Below, one piece after another: positions 11,801-23,800 of a DNA stretch of 64,000 bases (within the stretch, counting starts at the first letter, position 1; each line of letters begins with the position of its first letter). This DNA is from Acanthaster planci (taxonomy: Eukaryota; Echinodermata; Asteroidea; Valvatida; Acanthasteridae). Below the pieces are notes generated by a model. The model had not been told where the DNA came from. It did no database searches and was given only the letters and a program-made list of their open reading frames with translations. A program made the translations under genes and the position numbers. The stretch lies in contig NW_019091492.1 in the NCBI RefSeq assembly GCF_001949145.1, positions 704,387 through 768,386 of the forward strand, written 5' to 3'.

Positions 11801-14800
11801 TTGTATCTGTTTCCACTTCCTGGTTTGTTTGTTTTTTTTGGCGATTTTGTTTTGTTTCAAAGAGCAAATGCAGCAGACGCAAGTTAAAATCACTTCAGTG
11901 GCATTAATTACAACGATCAACAAAAGTCTAGAAGACTGATCCACCATTTAGGACAAATCCACAATATAATGCAGTAAAAACATAAATTAACCCCTCCATT
12001 TTTTCAAAAGCTTTGATAAGAAACTAATTTTTAACTAGGCAAAACTGTACAAATCCGAAAAATATTATATTCTAAAGAGATTTTATCAATGATTACAATG
12101 GAATACTTCACCGTTTTCGTCTATTTGTTATCTTCTCAATAGGCAAATGGAAGATCCCTACCAACACAAAACAACCCTGATGACTTTATACCCTTGACGA
12201 CAGGAATTTCTTCCCCCGAAAGCTGACTCCAAGAATTCCAGCCTCGCTTGGTCACGAAGGCCACTTGCCAAACCGCAAATTCTCGGTTTGTGGCCCTGCG
12301 TACTCTGCATGCTTTGAATTACACAGTGAAAAGGCTGATTGTTTGGTGGCATGTGGCTCTACTCAGGCTTCCACATTCCCATTGCCTCTTTTCAAAGTGG
12401 AGACTATTGTGAAGCTGGTGATTATAATGCAAATTCGGTCTTTTCATTTCTGGGCTACACACAAAGGCCAATAACCATATATACAAGAGCCAGGGTCTGC
12501 CTTCTTTTGGCGCGAAGGGGTTAATTATGTGCTCCAAGCCCACACTATGTCATTCATCATTTTTAAGTTTATCCATTTACTTATTTCATGATGGAACACA
12601 CTCTCAAGATATACAAAACTAGTACTGGGTATCCAACACTAGTTGTTGCTGAATTCAAATTTGACTACTTAAACACCCCAAGTGAGTTGAACAACAGAGA
12701 ATCAGGTATAAGGAGAAGAATTGCATAGACTATCCACCTTGAGCAAACCTTCAGTTTAAAAGAGTCATGTCGAAGAGTGTTCAGTGTGTTGGTAGTGATG
12801 CAACTGCAATGCATGCATTTCATAGTTGTTCATGAAGCAAATAAGTGCAATTCCTACCAAAGGAGCCTCTGTTGCTGGGAAACTTAGGCTTTTCCTTGGT
12901 CTTGTTAGGTGGCTAGAGTCTACTGATCCAGCCATTAGAAGCCATTACAGTCACGGCACCATGCTTTAACACAGATGGTAAGCGAACTTCACATGCGTCT
13001 TCAACCCACCAGGTGTCATGATTTGTCTAAATGTGCACCAGCCTTTAGTCTAACAGTAGAGGCACGTGCACATTTAGACAAAGTTAGCAACATCTCTGAC
13101 AGGATTAGACTTCAGTCCATTATACTCATAGGGCTAACAAAAACCAAGTGTGGACCCAAAGCTGGAGACTGTAAAGTAAATGATACTGAGTTTATCAGAA
13201 GGGATGAACCACCACATACAGAAAGATTATGTGAAGACCAGTGTTAATAAACCCCATGGCTATTAAACACCCCAATGAGTCACACAACAAACATGTAGAA
13301 ATACAGCAGTTATATGTACTTGTATTATGGCCATCCTTGACATTGTGACTTGTGATTATGGGCAATGCCAGTTTTTTTCCCAGGAGGGGTAACACTTTTT
13401 TTCTTGGGGAGGGGAGGAGGCAAAACACTCATCAGCAACAAACCGATAAACCATGCGCAATTTTGAGGTTGTCCAAGCAAATGGATAATTATCACCTTCT
13501 TTCATCATTTTTTTCCTTTTTCAATTTTTTTTGGGGGAAGAAGCACTTCCCCTCTCCTTGCCCCATTGCTCATGATCGCTTTGAAACTGAAATAATTATA
13601 AGCTGATTTGCTTTTTTCATAGTTATGTTAATGATGCAAACAGGCTTCTTCCCAACTACAGCCTCTGTGGCAACTTACTTCTAGTATCCCTCAAGGACAC
13701 TTGACAACCCCATGGCCTGGCGATGGCACAGTGGCTCAATTTTATGACTTAGCCAACCACAAAATTCTGGGCTTACCGACAACATTCTATGCTTAGCACT
13801 TGTACAAAAATTCTTTGATGAAGAATTCTTAGTTACAGGATTTGCACATGCATATCATCCATAATTCTCTGCCAATCTATGAAATATGCAGAATTCCATG
13901 CAATGCTTGGCAAAGATTTTCCGCTTCCCGGTACACAAAGCCATAATATTGGACCCAGATCACTGTCTTTTATGGGATAGATTGCAGTGTCACTGGTGCA
14001 GTACTAAAGGGACCACATCCCCCAGGGAAGATAGCAACTGGATCTAAATTGGCACTGTGGGACTTTTTTTGGGACTCCTTGTGATTCAAAGAGCCACGTC
14101 CCTTGAATAGACTCCAATGGGAATAACTGCTCTTCAGTCTACTAGTGACCCATACTTTACTAGCTACAGTGAGGTCACTAAGATAAACAACTGCCTCCTT
14201 GACATAATCCGCTCCGAGCGCAACAAGAGAGGGCGTTTTTTTGGGTACTCACCGCATATAGGCGCGAGTTAATGGCGCGTTTGACACGGGGTACGCTGAG
14301 TATGCGTAATGAATTTGTTCCTTAATTAATTTAATGTATGGTCTCTGCGTACACGCAGAACGCGTGCAAGAAAACTTGCTTGGAAAACTTACAACTATCT
14401 GCCTTTCTTTTGCCGCTTGGGGGTGCACTTCATGCTCGGGGCGGATTGTAGTGAAGTAAATTAAGGCTGTGCTAATTATTTGATATCTTCAGATATCTAG
14501 TCAAATATTGAAATATTTATTTTCAAAACTACGTATTTTGGGGGTGAAAATCAATGATATGAAAAAGGGGAAAAGTTCAATTATTTGTTTTAAAAAATGC
14601 ATTCTATTAGCACATTTCAATGTATTGCAAGACCACAAAACTGAGGCCATAAATTACTTTTCCTTCAAGTTTTTCTGTTTCAACCATTAAAAACATACAT
14701 ATTTTATCTCTGCTTTTGTAGGAGTAGCAATTGGTACAACCAACTATTGGAATATTCCTCAGAATGGAAGGTCACGTATTGGAGTATTTAATTGCTTGAA

Positions 14801-17800
14801 TTGACCCAGCCTTGTCCCTAAAAGAGCTGGGTTATTTTGGACCATCATACAGCGGGGGGCCCCAAGAACTTCGCTGTGCCTCACTTCATCTTTTAGAAAC
14901 TTTGCATGCATGTAAAGACACTCCTTGAATTAAAAATATTATGGTCATTTGAAGTTCAAGGCTACATGTGTGCCAGCCCACGTGCACTGACCACCCCTTA
15001 CCCCATCCCCACCCTCTAAGCTTTCTTCAAATTTTGTTCTGTGGTTGCAGTTGGCACATGACCAAAGACAGACTTCTCAACTTACTCCATCATGAGCAGC
15101 ATGCCATGTATAAAGTTTTACAGCATTTCTGCAGAGTTGACCGAGCCCATAAAGTGTTCAGGTACAGGCACAGTGGGTGATGAGTATACAAGAATAGGCT
15201 GCCCCTCCCAAGACATGCTGGCACTAAATGAAGGCATGATTCAGACAAAGTTGTGGAAATGGCCGGGGGACACTGAGTTTAAAGATGGGATCCAGAAACA
15301 TGGAATAATTGGTCACCATGGGAGGAAAGTAAAGGGAAAAGTGAAGGTATCTGTTGGGCAGTTTTGTAACCGTGTCCTTTTCCAAGTCTGACAAGCACAT
15401 GTGTACTGAAAAATTACCTGTACAGTGGAAGTTTCATGTGCAAAACTGGACAGTGCAGGTTGGAATACTGAAACTTAGATATCTGGGTAGAAAGCCAAAT
15501 ACCTTGATCACAACACACGGTACGAGTGTAAAAAAAGGAGAGTACTGTACAAGATAGTGTCTGCTCATTGCAATCAGACTGGCCACATCCCCATGACAGC
15601 ACACTGTTGTCTGAAGCTGAAGTGTCCACATTTAGTACGCAATCTTTTGCATATGAGCAGACACTGTCTTGTATAAGATGCTAACTGGCACGAAAGCAGT
15701 GCATTCAGACATCCTCCAAAGATTTGCAAAAGGAGTTGGAGACTGACTTGATGAGGATTCCATTCACAATCCCTGGCATAAATGCGAAGTTCTTGTATGT
15801 ATGTGTCCAATCTGGGAATATTCATACCCTTTTTAATGAGTATAATCAACAGCCCTGGCCTCATTCCTACCACAGTATGTAGTACCTTGCATTTCAGTAA
15901 ACCTTTGAGACTTGGAAAAGGACTCAACAACACCACTGCTGGTTAGATAATTGGATTGGTACAAATTGTGAGAGCCCAGTGTCAAGAATGACTGTTGATC
16001 GAATTCTCGAAAAATTTGATTAATTTCAAGCAAATGAGAAGCATGTATAACTAATATTTGTACAAGTCTTGTTGAATTGTTTACTTCTTTAATGTAGCAC
16101 AGTTTTGTATTTGTTTTCTGAAGAAAAGTGTTTACATATCAAGAATTAAGCTCTGGATTTCAAATAGCAGAAAGTTTTCACTCAGACACAAAGTAGGTTG
16201 GTTTTAAAATCTTGATGCAAAGTGAACATAGCATCAGCAAATATAAATTTGCAGAAAAATTTGCCAGGATTAAAATGTGTGAAACTTTTGCAGCTGTGCG
16301 ACATGATTCATTGCTATTTCCTCACCACTTTTAACATTTTTTTGTTAGTTTTTGACATTCACATGACTTCACACATGAGCTATTTCTTGGCCACGCAGAG
16401 ATTTTAAAATTCAATTTCTCACATCCATGCACTTTACATCCTACAAAAGCAGCCACTGACTTGGAAATATGCACTGTCTGCAAAATTTTGGTAATTTGTC
16501 CTTTTTTTTCTTGACAAGGGGCTTAATGTTGTACAATGAAGACCAAGGGTGTGAAATTAAAGTGTAGTCATGAACATCACAAGTCAAGTCAAAAACCAAA
16601 TATCAAAAGTCTGGCTACAATTGAGCTCAAGATAAACAAATCAACTGAGACAGATAACACTGAATTTGAAGAGCTTGTGGTTTGAGGCTGCATGACTTCT
16701 GACTGACTTGTGATGGACTTGTCAGGGTTTGACTATAATGATGTGGTGCTAAGATTATAAGCAATCACTTACAGACAATAACTTCCAACACATTCCTGTA
16801 TGGGAATTAAAGATTCCAGGCTGCAGTAGTGGAATATCACAAATGGTGAAGAAGTTCAGTTCACAAACACAATTGTTTATCTTAAACCACTATCACAATA
16901 CCTTATACATATTCATGATCGAGAGCCGAACTCTCCCTGGTGCACAAAACAAACACCCAATAGGCATGTGCTCCATGCATAATAATTTTTGCTCAAACTA
17001 AACCTAAACTGCACAAGTTATATATCAACTTGTTTTTTAAATCAAAGGATTCAATATTTTATATTCAAGACAAGCCTACAGTTGGTACAGATGAAAAAAT
17101 GTCACAGTGAATTTAAATTACTTAATTTTAACATTTGACAGAATGCCACATCAAGGTTTGTCTGTCCGGACAGCATTTAATCACATCTACAATTAGTGAC
17201 ACCAAAGTGCTTATGAGCATAAAAGGAAGACACTATGGTAAGACACAAGCCCACAACCTCCCAAGAGTGTCGCCGCTTCGCCCACAAACCTCCCCCATCA
17301 TCTTGTGTCAGCAGGATATCAGATTGAGTGAAGTGGAAATCTCAAAACTGGGTGTGCATTGTGCACAAATCATTCCAACTAGTGCAGTGAGGTCAAAATC
17401 CTAACAGATGATAAGAGGGCATAATACATAACACACGTAGTTACCTACAAAGGCCAATAGAAGCCTGGAATTTCAGTTTATGTATTCATCTGAAGCAATT
17501 TCTGAGCAAATTCATGTAAGTACTGTAATTAATCCTTACAGCAAAATCAGGCACAAACTTAAGTTTGACCACTGGTCAATTGCTCTTTAATAATGCACAT
17601 GCACAATACAGTCACACTTGAAAGACCCAAGTCAATTTATTTTGTGAAATCTCATTGTCATTTACATTTTCCTATTGGTTACAACTCCCCCAGTGTTCAC
17701 TGTCAACGACATATTGTACAATTATTTTTAGGTAAATGGTTCCCTCCAAACTGAGAAATGAAATCAGCTACTCAGGCTTGGTTCTAAATGGTCATCTAGA

Positions 17801-20800
17801 TGATCCAAACCATCCTTTGGGCTTTGTCAAACTATGGTTAACTATCGTCATCGTTTGAACTTGTTCATGGTGTGACTGACTGATCTAACCCATGCTTATC
17901 AAGAGCTGCTGGACTAATCTGGTCAACTATTTGCAGTGAGCCTATCAAGTTTGGTCAAATAATTGCTACTGACCAACAGCTCCACATATCAATATGTGCA
18001 AGGAACTAAGGACACAAGTTGCCATGGTAATGATTGATGAATATTTGATTAGAGACATTCACACTTTTGCATCACAATTCAATCTCTACTCTAGTAAACT
18101 AACGGTTCTTCTTCAGGCTTGCTCTGAATTCTTGGTCAGAAAACTTTTGGCAGTGTTCAGTGTAGGAATAAAAACTCCTTCGAGTCAAACAGGAAGCACA
18201 GTGATGAAAAGAAAAAAAGGATAAGTCTCAAGGAATGTTAGTTAAATCCAATTCATGCCTTAGTAAAGCTTTTGAAGTGAAAATTCTCAACCAAACTACT
18301 GAAACTGCTAAAAGTCTAGTTCAAAAATGGTTTCAAAAAGAGAGAAAGTGCTGTGTTAAGGTTGGTTCATACTCAACTGGAAAGCAAATGCAAACAGGAA
18401 TTTGGGGTGTCACAACAATTGAGCAAATTCTAAATTCTTTTGTGAAAATTTTTCCACAAATGCTTCACAATGTGAAATATGCATGCTTGCAGGCTGTCAC
18501 ACCCTCATTTGCTTTCCGATTGGGTGGGAACCAGCCTTTTGTGTTGGAAGATGGGCAAAAGAGGTTAGGATGGACTAGGCTGAAACGGGCACCAGACCTG
18601 AGGCTGGGTGGCTGCTCTTTTGCACATTCCTGTCAGGAAGGCCCAAGCTGAGAGACCGGACTTGCTCTACGAAGCAACGAGGGCAAAACAGTCGGGGGAG
18701 CAAGTGATTGGTTAGTCTAAATGTCGATCTCTTTTCTTTTTTTTCCTTGAAAATAAATTCTAGCATTAAACAAGCTGGGAGCAGAGAGATGAAAACTACA
18801 TGTACATGAACTTGTGATTACAATGAATGCATAGAGATCAGCCATTTCGATGTTAACCCTTTTAATCCTATGCATTTTTCAGGCACATTTTTGCTATACA
18901 CTCATCTGAAGCATGTACTACCATGCACTGATGCGGATTATATCCCCTTTCAAACATCCAAACAAATGACAGCGCTGTCAGGTTTGAAACTTTTTACACG
19001 TTAAGTTTTCAGTTCAGACTTTTCTCTGATTCTTGTTACACTGAGGCAATCCTGATACAATCAATATTCTTTAGGAACTCAGGTCTAGAAAATTCTTAAC
19101 AGCATTGAAGTACAGCTTCTAATAATGTCAGCGAGTTTCCTTGAATAACACTGATTTGATATGCATAACTAATGTAAATAGCGTGAAGTTTATGACAGTT
19201 TCTACACCTGAATCTTACTTTGAGAGTTTCAAATGATTAAACATTTAACACGATGCCTTTTGACGACATCATATGGTAACAATTTGAATGCCTTTCATAA
19301 CAAATATCACTGAATCAAAATTGACTTCCTTAAACATGTCAGATGCATTTTTTCTAGTTTTCTTCAGGTTCGCATGGAATGACATGCATCACATTACCTT
19401 CTGACATTGTGAATGTTCAATGAACTGAACATAATAAGAGCAATTCACAACAGTGTGCCAATCACAGCCACAGTTTATAGTGCATTGTCTGCAACAGTTG
19501 ATTGCACACAACAGATGGTGACCTCCTTTGCATGCAGACTGGGCAGTTTGCATTCACATTTGTAACAGACAAAGAGAGACTAAGCATCTAAATAAATATA
19601 TGTGCCTGCATGATGTATGATGATACCCAAACAATGATGTACAGATATATTACTCATAATCTTTGCCAAAAGGTGGAGGAATGACTGACCGGAGGATGTA
19701 CCAAATATCAATAATTGATAGGTTTTGTAAGTTGTTTCTTCACCATGTACATGTATCTGATTCTGTATTGCTCCTATCCACATTAAAAACAACAAAGCCT
19801 CAAAAGAAGCAAATGTTACACATTTCCATGCTTGCATGGAAACAGTCAGCTATCACGTACCTCATTTGCATACATGTAAAATAAGAAAAAAAGCTGTGAC
19901 ATGCAGACCAGTTACACCGAGGAAACTTTATTTTAGGGGCAAGTTTTCTAGTGACTCACCGTTTCCTCTTCTGTCGATACCTTCTCTTCCAGGTCAGAGG
20001 TCGTGACAGGCATCCAGGGCGGGTCAATGACAGCAATATTAGCCACTCCGATGGTGGGCGAGGGAACTGTGAAGTCAATGTTGGGTGGTGGAACCTGGAG
20101 AAGGTCGGAATAGTTAGATCTGTCCTGGCTGACATTCCTACTCTTTGAGATAGAAACGCACTCTATTTAAAAGCAACAGTAGGAACAATACAATTCTTTC
20201 CTTGTTGTTTTACACTCTGTTGAACTCTCTGTAAACTTTGCTTCCTTTAACCCCTTCGCGCCGGGAGGCAGCTAGACACGCCGTAAAAATTGAGATCCTC
20301 AGCCCACTTTTCAGCTATTATTTTTGGCCCACGCTCGAGCGAACACGGTGAAAGAAGGCAGACCCTGGCTCTTGTATATATGGTAATTGGTCTTTGTGTG
20401 TAGCCCAGAAATGAAAAGACCGAATTTGCATCATAATCACCAGCTTCACAATAGTCCCCACTTTGAAAAGAGGCAATGGGAATGTGGAAGCATGAGTAGA
20501 GCCGCATGCTGCCGAACAATCAGCCTTTTCACCGTGTAATTCAAAGCGTGCAGAGCACGCAGGGCCAGAAACCGAGAATTTGCGATTTGGCAGATGGCCT
20601 TCGTGGCCAAGTGAGGCTGAAATTCTTGGAGTAGGCTTTCGGGAAGAAATTCCCATTGTCAAGGGGTTAAGGAAGTTTTTTACTATGTAAAAACCTTAAG
20701 GAAGTTTTTTACGATGTAAAAACCTTCCTAAAAGAACGAACATATTCCTTTTTTCAAAGTGCCGTATGAGGGGCCACTTTCAGTCTGTAACTCCTCTAAA

Positions 20801-23800
20801 TAAAGAATGCACACTGCAACAAGCAATTTTCAGACCATGAAGATTTCTCTTACCCTGAAGATCAAGGAAGCTTTATCCTCCATACGTGGCCAGACCTGAT
20901 GTCGGAAGCGCCAGAGGACAGCAAATCTCTGGATGGCGTCGGCCCGCTGGCCTGCCTCTTGGTGGTGCATCTCACCGGCTATCAGCTTGGTGACCGTATC
21001 GGGAATCTTGACTGCACAGATCAATACCATGGCAGCTGCAGGAACATAAGACAGAAAACTTTACACGTACACAGCAAGTACAGATCTCTGTCCTGCTCTT
21101 AAAAAATGAGGATTTTATCAGGATGTTACAGGCGGGGCCCTGGTGTTGCTGCAAATGATGTTCCAGAACAAGTGACGGAAAGCAGAACTTATCAGCAAAT
21201 GATGACTTTATTGACGGCTGATTCCCTATCATTAGGGTCTGCAGGCTACCACGGCCTTTTGAGAAAGTGATGTATCCACCCCACTGCATACAACACCGTA
21301 CTTCAAGCAAATCATGTTTAAAGGTGATCGATTTTTCAAATTGCATATTTGCATAACTTTCTCATCAAACACTATTACAAACATAACGGATGCAATGGCT
21401 CATTTGTTGAAAAGCCTCCAAAATGCTGTGCCTCAGAAGAGAAATTTTAGGAAAGTGCATGTCATTTGGTATGTTTGTATGCAGCACACACATGTTCATA
21501 ACACATTACAGAACACAGATCGTCACTTTACCCAAATGAACATCTCTGAGGTTATATATAGCACACATGGAAAGTCAATGAGATGCCACGGGCATGCCAC
21601 ACTGTCAAAAGGCAATATTGATTTTTGCCAAATAGGCAATCATGCAGGAGACATCATGAAGTGTCAGAATATCCCAAAATCTCAAATTGCCAAAAATCTC
21701 AGCCTTGGGCAGATTTGACACTTCATCAAAACAGCGGCTACATGTATTGTTTGCACATCGTCCCAGCCCCTCTCCACCAAGAAGTCTGTAACCCACCTGT
21801 CGATCCAGCAAGCTGTTGGCTACTGTCCAGCAGTAACTCCCAAGCCAAAGTGAGAATGTCGGCAAACAGGTCCTCGGTCAGTATGGGAGCTGCCTTGGTG
21901 AGCAAGGAGAGAGGACTGTGCCACAGGAACATAGCCTGGTGAACCAATCACAACAATCATGCTCACATCTCTGTGTTACAGTTTAAATATTACATTTTAA
22001 AATGTAATTTCAGATATCACATAACCATGCATAACAAGATGAATCCCACATTAATGAATTTTCAGCCTGTTCATTTCTACATGGCAAAAGTTTCCATTCA
22101 AAATTATGCAGTACCAGAAGAGAAGTTTTCAACACAGTTCACATAGTTACCTCATCCATCACATTTTGCTGCATTGGCATTTGGAAAATTTACACCGAGT
22201 CTTCATGCACCAGGTAAATTAGTTCAATAATAACATTGTGATCTATTGATTCACTGGCAATAAACATCAAAACACCTTTGTGGAATGACAACCTTTCTGT
22301 TATGTAATGACATCCACAGGGCATTATGTTTCAATCTTCAGCTTATGAGAAAGATTCTGGGAGGATGGAAGTAAGCAAGCAGTTTGTCCCAGTTGGTGCA
22401 TTACACATTTCTGTTGTGGAATGACAATCTAATTTTTGCTAAACTATTCAATTACGTTTCACATGCTGTGTTGTTTGCTGATGACATTTCGCGCTGTAGA
22501 GGTCAGAAAGTGTCAAGATGTCAGATAGAATCTTACAGGCTTGCTACCAACCTGAGTCTTGAGATATTTGAGCTGTGGTGAGTCTTCCTTCTTGGGCCAC
22601 TCCAGCTCCATGGGGAAGGAGCCACTGGTCAGCGCTACAGCCGAGTTGGTGCGGCTGGTTGACGCAGCCACCTGGTGACGGAAGACGCTGACCTGCCGGT
22701 CCAGGGTGGAGGAGGTGCTCTCCCGTCGTAGCTCTCGGAAGCTGCGCAGCGTGGAATGGCCCTGCCCAGACTCCTGCAGGTTGCCAAAACAATAATTAAC
22801 GGAATATTACCTTTGGGTGATTCTGTGTCAGTTATACCAGGGGCCTAAAGTTAATGGCTTTGCTAACCACAAAATTCTTTGCCTACGACTAACATTACAT
22901 GCAGCTTTAACCTACAGTAATCATTCTGCGCTAACAGAGTTAACACGAATCCTTACAGGATTGACACACAGATATAACCCAAATGTTGTTGAAAACCTGT
23001 GAAATACACCGTAAATGCAGTCTGCTATAGTTAGTGGCCACTTTTTGCTTATAGTAAGGAGAACCATGATAATGGGCCCACATCTGCTCTGGCAAAGATT
23101 TACAAATGTATAACCGTTAATGATCCATCTAATTCAATGAGTTCAGAGCATGGATTACATCCTTTCACCTTCAGTTCACCACTTCCTTTTTTGTCCATCT
23201 TATGTTTATGAAGTCTTGGCAAATGTCCATTGATTTTGTTCTCTAGTTTTCTGTTACTCGTATAAGAGGAATGGGTTATGTTGTGTGTCCATGAAATCTA
23301 TTCACTGAATATTTGGTTCATGGTTTTTACTCTATGGAGGCTCAGACTTGACAATGTTTGCTTCTCGCATGTTCACTCTTTTCTTTGCTTTTTGTGAAAT
23401 CCATGAGAATTAGTTTTTGTTATGTTTCCAATTTTTAGGTAATTGGATATATGTAATACTATAACTAGGCTCCAGGACAAAGTAAAGTCAAATCTATTAC
23501 TACATAGTATCAAACAAGTTGAAAGAGGCTGATGGAGCAACTATTTCCTCTGGGTACCTAACACCCACATACAGACACTCATACAAATTGGTAGCAAGAG
23601 CTCTACAGCCTATTGCATAACACTTAAGCATGTAGGTGATGTGTCACACCAAAAGTTTGTTGTTGCTACATAACTCACAAGTTCAACATCTATTAATAAT
23701 GTATGAAGCTAACAGACCAACCGCAGCCGATTTCACAGGACTCAGCTTAACTTCCCCCATGCACAACACTTCAATTACATTAAACATCCGCACAGCAATG

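Larger units (their letters stand above)
9498..19959 (-). other. Intron 19-20, largest intron (10.5 kb)
   Basis: No exon found. It contains a SINE fragment (10.1-10.2 kb), a deletion copy of the TTAA MITE (12.2-12.5 kb), two diverged dispersed repeats (13.7 and 17.6 kb) and an inverted-repeat element (14.2 kb). A plus-strand open frame of 138 codons at 18.2-18.65 kb has no recognised family. Confidence 0.7.
20095..20853 (-). other. Intron 18-19, mostly a MITE
   Basis: Of 759 bases, 424 belong to a TTAA-flanked MITE. A short tandem duplication follows directly (20.67-20.73 kb). Confidence 0.8.

Noticed and set aside
20318-20662. Minus-strand 114-codon frame
   Set aside because: It lies within the family A MITE; the 12.2-kb copy has no matching long frame.
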